Assembly (NCBI GenBank): GCA_016185425.1
Contig: JACPNQ010000040.1
Span: 186,001-250,000 of the forward strand
Origin: Acidobacteriota bacterium
Lineage (GTDB): Bacteria > Acidobacteriota > Terriglobia > Bryobacterales > Bryobacteraceae
Reading direction: 5' to 3'
Length of the DNA: 64,000 bases
How positions within the stretch are numbered: the stretch's first letter is position 1; every line of letters begins with the position of its first letter. Below are positions 8,436-17,617 of this stretch, piece by piece. Under the pieces are notes generated by a model. The model did no database searches. It was not told the DNA's origin and saw only the letters and a list, made by a program, of their open reading frames with translations. The position numbers were made by a program, and so were the translations under genes.

Positions 8436-9005
8436 ATGGACGAAGCGTCTCTGATTCGTGCGGCTCAGCAGGGCGACCAGGACGCATTTGCCTCTCTGGT
8501 GCAGTCGTATGACCAGAACGTTTTGCGCATCGCCATCAATCTTCTCCGTTCTCCGGAAGAGGCAAAAGACGTCTATCAGGAAGCGTTTCTGCGCGTTTAC
8601 CGCAACCTCCACACTTTTCGTTTCGATTGCAGCTTCCCCACTTGGCTTTACCGCATCGTAACCAATATCTGCCTGGACCATCTGCGAAAGCGGAAAGTCC
8701 GTAAGGAAGAGCCGTCCGTTGTCGAATCGTCCGGCGGCGAGTTTAACGTATTGGAAGCTGTTGAGGAGCAGCGGGCGGATAACGATCCGCAGCGACGCTT
8801 GCTTACGGGCGAATTGCGTTCGCGCATTGAACGCGCCCTTTCCGGCCTGACTCCCCGTGAGCGCATGGTTTTCGAGATGCGCCATTACCAAGGACTTCGA
8901 CTTCGTGCCATCGGTGAATCCCTGGGCACGACCGAGGAGGCCGCTAAAAACTGTCTTTTCCGCGCCACGCAGAAAATGCGAACCGCGCTGGGAGACTATG
9001 CTTAG
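8436..9005 (+). CDS. ECF-family RNA polymerase sigma factor
   Basis: The protein has 189 residues. Region 2 (about 20-90) includes DVYQEAFLRVYRNL and FPTWLYRIVTNICLDHLRKRK, and region 4 (about 130-185) includes LTPRERMVFEMRHYQGLRLRAIGESLGTTEEAAKNCLFRA, the -35-binding helix-turn-helix, quoted here in two joined parts by position. This is the RpoE/SigW type. ATG 8436 is chosen over an upstream GTG at 8385 because MDEASLIRAAQQGDQ is the normal ECF N-terminus. The anti-sigma gene begins 12 bases later, so release by envelope stress is likely. Confidence 0.92.
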   Translation: MDEASLIRAAQQGDQDAFASLVQSYDQNVLRIAINLLRSPEEAKDVYQEAFLRVYRNLHTFRFDCSFPTWLYRIVTNICLDHLRKRKVRKEEPSVVESSGGEFNVLEAVEEQRADNDPQRRLLTGELRSRIERALSGLTPRERMVFEMRHYQGLRLRAIGESLGTTEEAAKNCLFRATQKMRTALGDYA

Positions 9006-9017
9006 AGCATTGCCACA

Positions 9018-9929
9018 ATGAGGCCCAACATGTCCTGTGATGAAATCCGAGCGCTCCTGGTCCTCTATCCTTACGGCGAACTGTCGTTCGACGAGGAGGA
9101 ATCGGTCGACGCGCATCTGCGATCCTGCCCGGCATGCGAGAAGGAACGCACCGTCCTCGCGGCATTCCACTCGGCCGCCGGCGATGCCGTCCTCACGCCG
9201 TCGCTGGAGTTACTGTCCGCCTGCCGCCAGGATCTTCGCAAACAAGTCACTGTCATCGCCGGAGCCGCCGATGCGCAACCGTTCTGGCGGAAGTGGCTCC
9301 CTCCGATCCCGGCGCCTCTTGCCTGGGTTGCTAGACCCGCGATGGCGATGGCGATCTTTGCGGCCGGCTTTCTCGGCGCCCGGTTCGTTCCGATGTCCGC
9401 GCCCTCCGCACCGGCCGCCCGCAATGTCCGGTTTATCGAACCTTCGAATGATGGCCGTGTCCGGATCGTCTATGACGAAGTGAGTCAGAAGGAAATCGCG
9501 GGACGCGTCGATGATCGCGGTATCCGGGAAATGCTTCTCGCGGCCACACGTGACCCCGATGACGCCGCTCTTCGCGTAGATTCGGTCGAGTTCCTCAAAA
9601 ATCGCGCGGAACGTGAGGAGGTTCGGCACGCGTTTGTTCGCGCGCTCGAAGGCGATCCCAATGAGGGTGTCCGCTTGAAGGCTCTCGAAGCGTTGAAGCC
9701 TTACGCCAGACAGCCCGACGTGCGTACGGCACTGACGAAGGTGTTGATCGCCGACCAAAGCGCCAACGTGCGCACGCAAACGATCGATCTGCTCGTCAAC
9801 ACGCGGCGGGACGAATCGGACCTCGCTGGTGTTCTCCAAGAGATGATGCGCCGCGAGCAGAATTCCTATATTCGCCAACGCGGCCAAACAGCGCTGCGCG
9901 CGATGAACGCGTCGCTGGAAACCTTTTAG
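9018..9929 (+). CDS. Zinc-finger anti-sigma factor with periplasmic HEAT repeats
   Basis: The protein has 303 residues (299 from an internal ATG at 9030). The N-terminus has an anti-sigma zinc finger: Cys near residue 6, then HLRSCPAC (His-x3-Cys-x2-Cys). A membrane helix (about 98-116, AMAMAIFAAGFLGARF) follows, and the C-terminal half (about 165-300) is made of helical HEAT-like repeats (VRLKALEALKPYARQPDVR, VRTQTIDLLVNTRRD). The cytoplasmic part should hold the ECF sigma factor just upstream; the HEAT part would sit outside the membrane, possibly as a sensor. That last point is inference. Confidence 0.85.
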   Translation: MRPNMSCDEIRALLVLYPYGELSFDEEESVDAHLRSCPACEKERTVLAAFHSAAGDAVLTPSLELLSACRQDLRKQVTVIAGAADAQPFWRKWLPPIPAPLAWVARPAMAMAIFAAGFLGARFVPMSAPSAPAARNVRFIEPSNDGRVRIVYDEVSQKEIAGRVDDRGIREMLLAATRDPDDAALRVDSVEFLKNRAEREEVRHAFVRALEGDPNEGVRLKALEALKPYARQPDVRTALTKVLIADQSANVRTQTIDLLVNTRRDESDLAGVLQEMMRREQNSYIRQRGQTALRAMNASLETF

Positions 9930-9946
9930 GCCCTCAAGCCTGAACC

Positions 9947-9983
9947 CACAACGGCCAGATCTACCCCGGATCTGGCCGTTGTG
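9947..9983 (+). terminator. Perfect 15-bp hairpin after the sigma/anti-sigma pair
   Basis: Arms at 9947-9961 (CACAACGGCCAGATC) and 9969-9983 are exact reverse complements around a 7-base loop. It begins 18 bases after the anti-sigma stop. The following bases have only a weak T run, so it may act as a terminator or as a 3'-end protector. Confidence 0.75.
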
Positions 9984-10172
9984 CATTTCGCCGCGCAAAT
10001 AATGCAAAAAGCCGTGACAAAACGGAAATCTGCCCGTCTGTTTGTATGAAACGTCCGAAACCGGACACTTCAAAACGCGCTTCCCGAAGCGCTCCCCGCA
10101 GGCTAACCAAGCGGCGCGGGGCCGTCCACCGGCGGAACTGCCGGAAATGAAATCTTGGGAGAATCAAAAACT

Positions 10173-11087
10173 ATGTTTGTCCGTTTGTACACGCAATGCG
10201 CCTTTCTGACCGCTACCGCGGCCATGGCGTTACTCAGCTTGCCGGCACTGGCACAGCCCACGACGCCCCCGCCTGCCGCCCCGCCCGAACCTCCCCGCTA
10301 CAAGGTGATGACTCTCGGCGGGTCGGTCAGCTATCTCGGGATCGGCGTTATGGAGATCAACGCAGATCGCGCCAAAGAGCTGAAACTCAAGGAGGAAGCT
10401 GGCGTTGAAGTCACACGCGTCGATTCCAACAGTCCTGCGGAGAAGGCCGGTTTGAAGGCTGGCGACGCGGTGCTTGAATACCAGGGGAACCGCGTCGAAG
10501 GGTCCGAACAGTTTGTCCGGTTCGTGCGCGAGACGCCGGTTGGCCGCACGGTCAAGATGAAGGTTTTCCGCGCCGGAAATGCGCAGACGCTCACCGCCAC
10601 GATCAGCGCGCGCCAGAACAACGTTTTTGGTATGTCGCAAGCGGACCGCGAACGGGTGGAAAAGGAGATGGCGCGGATGCGCGAGCGGATTAGAACTCTG
10701 CCGGAGATCCGTATGCCCGATGTTCCTCACGCCGTAATGGGCTGGCGTAGCGGGATGCTCGGCATAGATGGCGAATCGGTGGAGGATCAACTCGCCGACT
10801 TCTTTGGCGTCAAGGAAGGCGTCCTTGTGCGTGGAATCGCCAAAGACATGCCTGCTGCAAAGGCCGGAATTAAGGCAGGCGACGTGATCGTCCGTGTCGA
10901 GGACAAGTCAGTCCGTACACCGCGTGACATTACTGCCGCCATCCGCTCCGCGAAAAACCGTAAGCCGCTCAAGGTCACCATTTCCCGCCAGAGGTCCGAA
11001 ATGACGCTGGATGTCCAACTGGAAGACGAAAAACCGATGACGCCGCGCGGCGTCACGGTGAGCCGTCCACAGGACTTCGAATTCTAA
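10173..11087 (+). CDS. Exported protein with two PDZ domains
   Basis: The protein has 304 residues from ATG 10173, which has GGGAG about 12 bases upstream; it begins MFVRLYTQCAFLTATAAMAL, a signal peptide ending near ALAQ. Two PDZ domains follow: about 50-135 (YLGIGVMEINADRAKEL, SPAEKAGLKAGDAV) and about 190-285 (GVLVRGIAKDMPAAKAGIKA). No protease domain or catalytic Ser-His-Asp is present, so it is not a DegP-type protease. It may help regulated proteolysis of the neighbouring anti-sigma factor by analogy with PDZ-controlled sites; this is inference from position after the stem-loop. Confidence 0.85.
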   Translation: MFVRLYTQCAFLTATAAMALLSLPALAQPTTPPPAAPPEPPRYKVMTLGGSVSYLGIGVMEINADRAKELKLKEEAGVEVTRVDSNSPAEKAGLKAGDAVLEYQGNRVEGSEQFVRFVRETPVGRTVKMKVFRAGNAQTLTATISARQNNVFGMSQADRERVEKEMARMRERIRTLPEIRMPDVPHAVMGWRSGMLGIDGESVEDQLADFFGVKEGVLVRGIAKDMPAAKAGIKAGDVIVRVEDKSVRTPRDITAAIRSAKNRKPLKVTISRQRSEMTLDVQLEDEKPMTPRGVTVSRPQDFEF

Positions 11088-11099
11088 CCTGTTCCTGAC

Positions 11100-11130
11100 G
11101 GGGGCGGAGAACGCCGTGCCATTCGCCCCC
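11100..11130. terminator. Possible bidirectional hairpin between convergent genes
   Basis: GGGGGCG (11100-11106) pairs with CGCCCCC (11124-11130) across a 17-base loop. It separates the PDZ gene from the end of the flagellar minus-strand cluster and touches that gene's stop codon. Confidence 0.4.
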
Positions 11131-11522
11131 TAAAATGTCCGAACCACCGCTCGCTGTACCTTCAACAATAAATCCACTTCGTTTTTTGGGATTCCCAATT
11201 CGGTCGCGATCTGCTCCGCACCGTCTCCTTTTTTCGCCATTCGCAAAACCTTTGTCCGCTGCTGTGTGTTCACCCCGTTCGCCGGGACCTGCCGTTGGCG
11301 CGCGACCGATAGACTCGATACAGCGTCTTCCACTTCCTTCGTCCGCCCCGCCCATTCCCCCAAACGCGTTTCGATCGACGCTACATCCTTGTTCCGGTCT
11401 TCCACCTTTCGTCGCAGCGCTCCGATCTTCCGCTCGGTGCTCACGAAAAGATAAAGACACGTGCTCATCGCCGCCGACAGGGCTCCGCAATACATCAATG
11501 GCTGTTCTACTGAAAAGGTCAT
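11130..11522 (-). CDS. Small membrane/coiled-coil/HTH protein of the flagellar cluster (DUF2802/DUF6115-like)
   Basis: About 130 residues from ATG 11522 (GTG 11525 in frame), with AGGAGA upstream. There is a hydrophobic N-terminal segment (about 10-28), a coiled coil (about 30-75, STERKIGALRRKVEDRNKDV) and a C-terminal helix-turn-helix-like end (RMAKKGDGAEQIATELGI, then PKNEVDLLLKVQR). Small proteins with this layout sit beside fliA/flhF in other bacteria; I assign the family only by pattern. It begins 11 bases after the fliN-like gene, as the last gene of the minus-strand flagellar unit. Function unknown. Confidence 0.65.
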   Translation of the reverse strand: MTFSVEQPLMYCGALSAAMSTCLYLFVSTERKIGALRRKVEDRNKDVASIETRLGEWAGRTKEVEDAVSSLSVARQRQVPANGVNTQQRTKVLRMAKKGDGAEQIATELGIPKNEVDLLLKVQRAVVRTF

Positions 11523-11533
11523 CACGCTATCTC

Positions 11534-12403
11534 CTAGTCCACAGACTTCAATCGCTCCGATCGGCTGACGATCTGCTGAATTCGCACGCCGTAGTTGCCT
11601 TCCACTACGACCACTTCTCCCCGCGCAATGACGCAGTTATTGACGATTACTTCCACCGGCTCCGAGATTGTCCGGTTCAACTCGATGATCGAGCCCGTGC
11701 TCAGCTTAATAACCTCTTTCAACGCTAAGTGCGTGCGCCCGAACGATACGCTTACGGGCATCTCAACATCGAAAAGCATCTCCATTGATGGCGGCGCCGG
11801 CTGGCTTGTCCCTCCGCTGCCACCACCCGCTCCCGCGGCGGCTGCCGCCCGCTGCGGTTGCACCTGTGGTTGTTCCGCGTTCGCCGCCGCGCCTCCACTG
11901 TCCTCAGGAGCGCCATTTTCTCGCAGCAGGGAGGCCACGACAGATGTCTCAACACGGACGTAGAGGCTGGCTACGTAACCGGACGGACTTGCAAGGCGTA
12001 GGCATGGCATCGCACCGTTTCCCGGCGGCTGCGTCTCAACCCCCGAATTGAGCGTGACTTCGGTACCGGCCTTCCCCGTCAAGAATCGCGCCAGGCCGGA
12101 AAGAGCCTGCGTCAGCAATTCAAGGTACGTGGCGCGGATGTCGCTCTCCTCCGGGTCCTCCAGGCCCACCGCAGTTAGTGCTAGCTTTCCCGTTTCGCGC
12201 CAAACGCTCTCCTCGACGACAACCTGTACGACAGGTTCCTTGTGGACGTTGAACTTTTGACTCCAACACAAATACTTCGATCCCTCGCCGGGGAGATCCG
12301 CTTCCTCCAGGCTCGCTGTCCACCGCTCTCCGAGCATGCCCTCGAGCGCCAAAATGAACTGCCCGCCGAGTTGCTCCAACAAGAGCTTCTGTAATTCGTT
12401 CAT
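11534..12403 (-). CDS. FliN/FliY-like flagellar motor switch protein, long form
   Basis: The protein has 289 residues. An N-terminal domain of about 155 residues (MNELQKLLLEQLGGQFILAL to VASLYVRVETSVV) is followed by an Ala/Gly/Gln-rich linker and a C-terminal SpoA domain (about 208-289: VEMPVSVSFGRTHLALKEV, IIELNRTISEPVEVIVN), which in FliN/FliY forms the base of the C-ring. The N-terminal part does not show an obvious CheC motif. A second, 82-residue fliN lies at 19694-19942, so this may be a FliY- or FliM-like second switch component. No fliM is in the window. Confidence 0.8.
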   Translation of the reverse strand: MNELQKLLLEQLGGQFILALEGMLGERWTASLEEADLPGEGSKYLCWSQKFNVHKEPVVQVVVEESVWRETGKLALTAVGLEDPEESDIRATYLELLTQALSGLARFLTGKAGTEVTLNSGVETQPPGNGAMPCLRLASPSGYVASLYVRVETSVVASLLRENGAPEDSGGAAANAEQPQVQPQRAAAAAGAGGGSGGTSQPAPPSMEMLFDVEMPVSVSFGRTHLALKEVIKLSTGSIIELNRTISEPVEVIVNNCVIARGEVVVVEGNYGVRIQQIVSRSERLKSVD

Positions 12404-12418
12404 GTCCTTGCTCCCCGC

Positions 12419-13165
12419 CTACAGTCCGCGATCCATCGGCCAGCGCTTTTCGAGGTACGCCCTCAATCGCAGGATTGCCTGCGACTTCAACTGCGACACG
12501 CGCGACTCGTGCAGCTTGACCACTTTCGAAATCTCCCGCAGTGTCAACTCCTCGTGGTAATAGAGGCCCAGGACGGTCCGCTCGACATAGGGCATCTTTT
12601 CGATCCCCCGTGCGAGCAGCCGCTCCAGCTCAGCCCGCTCCACAATCCGGGACGGCCACAGCTCATCGCTATCGGAGATGAAGCGCAATAGGTCGCGTCC
12701 TTCCTCCTCCGGCGCATGGCCTTCCAGGCTTCCGAGATTCACTCCGCGCACGTCGATCAGCCACTCGTGGTATTCCTCTGTGCTCAGCCCCAATTCGCGC
12801 GCGATCTCATCCTCGCTCGGCGCGCGATGGTTGCGCTGCTCCAACGCGGCGATCGCCGCTTCGATCATCTTGACCCGCTTGCGTTGCTGCCGGGGCGCCC
12901 AATCCATCCCGCGCAAACTGTCGAGAATAGCCCCGCGAATCTTGTACTCCGCGTACGTCTTCAGCTTCACATTCAGCTTGGGATCAAAGTTGTCGATGGC
13001 CGATATCAGGCCCACGATCCCGGTCGAAATCAGATCGTCGAGGCTCACGCTTCCCGGAAGCCGTTCGTGGATCCGCCGGGCGATCAGGCGCACCTGTGGC
13101 AGGTGCTCGAGAATCAGGGTCTCTCGGTCGTGGGTAGCTTTCGCGCTGGCCATTTGTGTCTGCAT
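12419..13165 (-). CDS. fliA: FliA/WhiG-family flagellar sigma factor
   Basis: The protein has 248 residues from ATG 13165. Region 2 shows SVSLDDLISTGIVGLISAID and TYAEYKIRGAILDSLRGMDW; region 3 follows; region 4 has LREISKVVKLHESRVSQLKS, the -35-binding helix-turn-helix. This is sigma-28, which directs late flagellar genes. A longer reading from 13216 would overlap flhF; ATG 13165 has GGGAAG upstream and lies 13 bases after the flhF stop. The usual flhG gene between flhF and fliA is absent. Confidence 0.93.
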   Translation of the reverse strand: MQTQMASAKATHDRETLILEHLPQVRLIARRIHERLPGSVSLDDLISTGIVGLISAIDNFDPKLNVKLKTYAEYKIRGAILDSLRGMDWAPRQQRKRVKMIEAAIAALEQRNHRAPSEDEIARELGLSTEEYHEWLIDVRGVNLGSLEGHAPEEEGRDLLRFISDSDELWPSRIVERAELERLLARGIEKMPYVERTVLGLYYHEELTLREISKVVKLHESRVSQLKSQAILRLRAYLEKRWPMDRGL

Positions 13166-13178
13166 TGATGCTTCCCGT

Positions 13179-14336
13179 TCAGTTTCCTGACGTGCCTGCG
13201 CTGGCGGCACTCGCAAGAGGTGTAGTCGTTCGCGGAGCGGCCGAGGCGCGCCCTAATAGGGCCGATGCCATGCTCGTTGCATCAGCGTCCTGGATGTCTT
13301 CCGGAATTCCGGGACCCGTTGATGCCCAATCGGCCGCTAGCCGGTTATTGCGCGCAAAGGCCCACGCCGGTCCGAAGAATTCCGTCTCGTCCAGTCGAGT
13401 GAACAAGACCCGCGAAGGCGCGAATGGCGCAAAGTGCTGACGTTGCCGCTGCATCTCGTTATAGCGAAGCGTCGCGGGTAGCACCAGATGGCACACCAAT
13501 CCATCGACGCGCACCAGGTTCCCCGCCGTCTCGGCCATCAGATCCGCGTCGCCTTGCCCATAGCCAGGCGTATCGATCAGGATCAGGCCGCGGTGCGAGT
13601 TCGCCGTCACCGCGGCCGGGAGCCGGCCGGTATACTCCAACGACTGAAACGGCACTCCAAGCAGTGAACAGAGATGAGCCAGTTGGTCTGTCGCGCCAAT
13701 TCGCAAATTGTCGATTGAAATCACGAAAACCTGCTTCCCTTGCGACACACCTAACAGGAACGCTAGCTTTGCAATTGCCGATGTCTTGCCGGCGCCGGTC
13801 GGTCCCGCGAAAGCCAGCACTCGTTGCTTCGCTGCAACTACCTTGGGCGCCTGCGGCCATTCAGCGGCCAGCAGCGGCACCACCGCGTCCTCGAAGTTCT
13901 TCGAACCCTGTAGCAGCAGGCCTTCAAATACCGGCCGGCATTGCTCAACCACCTCATCTGCCGACGCGGCCGGAACCTCGGCGCGCAGAAGTCGCGCAAG
14001 CAGACCATCCAATTCGGCCGCCGCCGGTGTCGACGGCCCCAATAATGACGCGTCCGGCTTCCGGCGCAACGATTCGAGCAGCGCGGTCAATTCGCCGCGG
14101 AACCGCTGCATCTCCGCGGTCGTCGCCGCCCTCTTGTTCGTTGCTGCCTCGTTCCGTGACGGACGCAGAGCGGGCGGCGGGACCGGGGCCGCGAAGATCA
14201 CCTCAAGACGGGCACGTCCGCCTTGTGGCGTTTCCAGCCGTTTCGAATCAACGAGCATTGCGTCTTCGCCAAGCTCAACTTTCGCCGTCTGGAGGGCTTC
14301 CTCCATCGTGTGTACGAAGTAAGACTTCAGTCGCAT
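13179..14336 (-). CDS. flhF: FlhF, SRP-type GTPase for flagellar placement
   Basis: The protein has 385 residues. The N-terminus MRLKSYFVHTMEEALQTAK is the conserved FlhF beginning; a variable, charged middle part follows; the NG domain has the P-loop GPTGAGKTS (about 178-186) and the DTPGYGQGD G3 region (about 255). FlhF sets the site and number of flagella at the cell pole together with FlhG. It starts 9 bases after flhA. No flhG (MinD-like) gene follows. Confidence 0.94.
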   Translation of the reverse strand: MRLKSYFVHTMEEALQTAKVELGEDAMLVDSKRLETPQGGRARLEVIFAAPVPPPALRPSRNEAATNKRAATTAEMQRFRGELTALLESLRRKPDASLLGPSTPAAAELDGLLARLLRAEVPAASADEVVEQCRPVFEGLLLQGSKNFEDAVVPLLAAEWPQAPKVVAAKQRVLAFAGPTGAGKTSAIAKLAFLLGVSQGKQVFVISIDNLRIGATDQLAHLCSLLGVPFQSLEYTGRLPAAVTANSHRGLILIDTPGYGQGDADLMAETAGNLVRVDGLVCHLVLPATLRYNEMQRQRQHFAPFAPSRVLFTRLDETEFFGPAWAFARNNRLAADWASTGPGIPEDIQDADATSMASALLGRASAAPRTTTPLASAASAGTSGN

Positions 14337-14345
14337 GAATTGCCT

Positions 14346-16511
14346 CTATGACGCTGCCAGTCGCGCCAGTCCCTGCGAAACAACCTTGATTCCCGGCGGA
14401 ACCTCACTGTGCGATAACACCATCAAGTTCGGTATCGCCGACTCTGTAATCTGCCGCAAAAAGAATCGGGTTCCGCTGCCGGTCAACGCCACGACCGGTC
14501 CCTCCGCGCTTCCGATAACCGTGCGAATCCGCTCCACGATCTCATGAATCCGCTTCGGCGGCAGGTTGATCGCCGAGTTGGTCTCCGTGTGTTCGACCGC
14601 TGATTCGATTAATGCCTCGACGCCGGGGTCGATAAGACAAGCATGCAGCTCATTCGCAGAGTTCAAGTAGGGGCGAACCACCATACGGCGGATCGACTGC
14701 CGGACGTACTCGGTAAGAAGGACGGGATTGCGCGTGACGCCTGCCGCCTCACCGAGCGACTCGAGGATCGATACGGCGTCGCGGATAGAAACCCGTTCGC
14801 GAAGAAGATTCTGCAAAACTCGCTGCACGGTTACCAATGGGAGCAATTTCGGAACCAAATCTTCGACAACTTTGGGATTCTCTTCGGCGACCCGGTCCAG
14901 CAACCGTTTGGCATCTTGGCGGGAATAGAGCTCGTGTGCGTATTCTCGAATCGTTTCAGCCAGATGCGTTCCCAGGACACTAACACCGTCAACGACGGTG
15001 TAGCCCGCATTGCGCGCCTCCTCGGATTGTCCCGAGGGGATCCAAAACGCAGCAATTCCAAAAGCAGGTTCCCGGGTTGAAACGCCTTCCAATTTGGGAC
15101 ACTCGCGCGAAGTGGCGATGGCCATATCCATCCCCGCTGGCAGCTCGAATCGGCCAATCTCAACGCCCTTTAGTCCGATCGTGTACTCGCGGGCTTTGAG
15201 TCCCAGGTTGTCGGTCACGCGCACCGCCGGCACCAGGTATCCGAGGTCGGTGGCGAGTTGTCGCCGTATTCCGGCAATTCGCCGCAGCAGCGGCGAATTT
15301 ACGCCACCCTCAACCATGCGAACCAGCCCCAATCCAACCTCAACGGATAGAGGCTCTACCTTTAGCAGCGTCTCCAGGTTCTCGCGCTGTGGCACGGGCG
15401 TATCGGCTTCCGCCGGCCTGGTCTCCGGCGCCGCCTTTTGCCGCAATCGCCACCCTACGGCCCCAGTCCCCGCGCCCAGCGCGAGGAAGGGAACGGTCGG
15501 CAAACCTGGGAACAGCGCCATCGCACCCAGCACGCCGCCTGCCAGCAGGAGCGGTTCCGACGCGCTAAAGATCTGCTTCTCGAAATCGCTACCCAACCTG
15601 TTCTCAGAACCCGCGCGCGTGATGATCAGCGCGCCGCAAACCGAAATCATTAACGCCGGGATCACCGTCACCAATCCGTCGCCGATCGTCAGGATTGTGT
15701 ATGTCTCAATCGCACGCCGGAGCTCCATCCCATGCTGCAAAACGCCAATCAGAAACCCGGCAAGAATATTGATAATTGTGATGATGATGCTCGCAACGGC
15801 GTCGCGCTGTGTGAAGCGTGAGGCCCCGTCCATCGCGCCGAAAAACTCGGCCTCCGCCGCCAATTGCTTTCGTCGCGCGCGAGCCTCTGCCTCATCGATC
15901 AAACCCGCGTTCAAATCGGAATCGATCGACATCTGTTTACCGGGCAGGGCGTCCAGCGTGAACCGCGCGGTGACTTCCGATATGCGAACCGCGCCGTGAT
16001 TGATGACCACGTACTGGATCGCAACCAGCACGAGGAAAATCACCAGGCCGATGATGTAGTTTCCGCCGACAACAAAGTTCCCAAACGCTTCAATGACGCC
16101 GCCCGCCGCGGCTGTCCCGCTATTGCCGTGGAGCAGAATTAAGCGGGAGGAGGAAATGTTCAACGCCAGTCGAAAGAGCGTCATTAATAACAGCGCTGTC
16201 GGAAAAACGCTGAAATCGACAGGCCGCGCGATATAGATCGACACCAGCAGGAGAATCACCGACAGCGTGATGTTGGCGCTAATCAGGAGATCCAGCAGGA
16301 ACGCGGGGATCGGCATGATCATGAACAGCACAATCCCGAGGACACCTAGCGGTACGGAAAGATCGCGCCACGGAATATTCCGGCCTCTATCGTTCGGCGG
16401 CTTCACGGACGTTGTATGCGAGCTCTTTCGCGGGCCCTTTGGCGCGAGAGCCGGCGAAGCGGCGGGCAACTCGGCTCCGACGGCCGAAACGGTGGATGCG
16501 GGTGCTGACAT
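14346..16511 (-). CDS. flhA: FlhA, flagellar export gate protein
   Basis: The protein has 721 residues, typical of FlhA (about 690-700) plus a Pro/Ala/Ser-rich N-terminal extension of about 45 residues. Eight membrane segments lie in the first 350 residues, starting with VPLGVLGIVLFMIMPIPAF. The conserved FHIPEP-region segment includes DALPGKQMSIDSDLNAGLID, and a large cytoplasmic domain follows. FlhA forms the nonameric ring of the type III export apparatus. It lies between flhB and flhF. Confidence 0.96.
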   Translation of the reverse strand: MSAPASTVSAVGAELPAASPALAPKGPRKSSHTTSVKPPNDRGRNIPWRDLSVPLGVLGIVLFMIMPIPAFLLDLLISANITLSVILLLVSIYIARPVDFSVFPTALLLMTLFRLALNISSSRLILLHGNSGTAAAGGVIEAFGNFVVGGNYIIGLVIFLVLVAIQYVVINHGAVRISEVTARFTLDALPGKQMSIDSDLNAGLIDEAEARARRKQLAAEAEFFGAMDGASRFTQRDAVASIIITIINILAGFLIGVLQHGMELRRAIETYTILTIGDGLVTVIPALMISVCGALIITRAGSENRLGSDFEKQIFSASEPLLLAGGVLGAMALFPGLPTVPFLALGAGTGAVGWRLRQKAAPETRPAEADTPVPQRENLETLLKVEPLSVEVGLGLVRMVEGGVNSPLLRRIAGIRRQLATDLGYLVPAVRVTDNLGLKAREYTIGLKGVEIGRFELPAGMDMAIATSRECPKLEGVSTREPAFGIAAFWIPSGQSEEARNAGYTVVDGVSVLGTHLAETIREYAHELYSRQDAKRLLDRVAEENPKVVEDLVPKLLPLVTVQRVLQNLLRERVSIRDAVSILESLGEAAGVTRNPVLLTEYVRQSIRRMVVRPYLNSANELHACLIDPGVEALIESAVEHTETNSAINLPPKRIHEIVERIRTVIGSAEGPVVALTGSGTRFFLRQITESAIPNLMVLSHSEVPPGIKVVSQGLARLAAS

Positions 16512-16532
16512 AAGTGGAGTTACCGGTTTGAA

Positions 16533-17612
16533 CTATGCGAGCGATTGGCCGGGAAGGCGGCCGCCGAAGATGCGGTAGAGGTAGGCGAGGATTTCTGCAA
16601 CGGCCTTGTATAGGTGCGGCGGGATTTCCTGCCCCACATCCGCGGCCGCAAACAGCGCGCGAGCGAGCGGCGGGTTCTCGATGATCGGCACTTCGCTGGC
16701 GACTGCCAGTTCCCGAATGCGGCGGGCGACGTGATTTCGGCCCTTCGCTACAACGCACGGCGCCGCGCCGGCTGCCATGTCGTAACGGATCGCGACTGCA
16801 TAATGCGTCGGATTCACAATCACGGCTGACGCCTTTGGAACGTCGGCCATCATGCGCCGCCGCGACATGTCGCGCTGCATGCGCCGCACTTTGGCCTTGA
16901 TTTGCGGATTGCCTTCTACTTCCTTGTGCTCGTCCCGGATCTCCTGCTTCGTCATCCGGAGTTTCTTCCCGTATTTCTGGTTTTGGCGGAACCAGTCGAA
17001 CAAGCCGAGCAATAAGAACACGTAGAGCGCCCGTTCAATCAAGTCGCGGAGCGACTGGCCCACCACTGTCACGCCTCGCGCCCACGGAAGCAGAGGTAGG
17101 TAAAGGAATTGCTGGGCATGCGTCCAAACAAGCCAGCCCGCTACGCCCAAAAATACGGGCAGCAAAAGTGCAGAGCGCAGGAACTGAGACAGGTTTTGAC
17201 CGCCGATCTGCTGTATCCGCGGGAGCGGATTTAGACGTTGGAGATCCGGCGCGATCTTTTTCGCAGAGACGCCCAGCCGGGACGCGGCCATTTGTGCTGC
17301 CAGTGCCGCCACCGATAGCGCCAACCCGCCCAACAGCAGTCCAGCTATCGCTGGCACCAGGCGGTTCCGGAATAGAAACACCACGCTCTCCCGTTGCAGG
17401 CCAGCGCCCGAAAAGGCGAGCTTGACGAAGCTCTTGGTATGGCCTGCCGCGTCGAACAGGAATGTCGGAAAACCTGAGAGCAGCATCATCGCGAAGACGA
17501 TGAACTGAATGCCGCTCACTAGTTCCTTCGTGGATACGAAGTTCCCTTCTTTGCGCGCCTGCTCAAGCCGTCGCGGTGTCGCTTCCTCTGTTCGATTGTA
17601 GCCACCGCCCAT
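16533..17612 (-). CDS. flhB: FlhB, flagellar export substrate-switch protein
   Basis: The protein has 359 residues. The N-terminus has the standard ATPRRLEQARKEG motif, then four membrane helices (about 30-215), and the cytoplasmic domain carries the self-cleavage motif NPTHYAVAIRYD (about 265-276; cleavage between Asn and Pro). This cleavage switches export from rod/hook to filament proteins. The stop lies 21 bases before flhA; the start lies 5 bases after fliR. Confidence 0.96.
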   Translation of the reverse strand: MGGGYNRTEEATPRRLEQARKEGNFVSTKELVSGIQFIVFAMMLLSGFPTFLFDAAGHTKSFVKLAFSGAGLQRESVVFLFRNRLVPAIAGLLLGGLALSVAALAAQMAASRLGVSAKKIAPDLQRLNPLPRIQQIGGQNLSQFLRSALLLPVFLGVAGWLVWTHAQQFLYLPLLPWARGVTVVGQSLRDLIERALYVFLLLGLFDWFRQNQKYGKKLRMTKQEIRDEHKEVEGNPQIKAKVRRMQRDMSRRRMMADVPKASAVIVNPTHYAVAIRYDMAAGAAPCVVAKGRNHVARRIRELAVASEVPIIENPPLARALFAAADVGQEIPPHLYKAVAEILAYLYRIFGGRLPGQSLA

Positions 17613-17617
17613 CTCGT

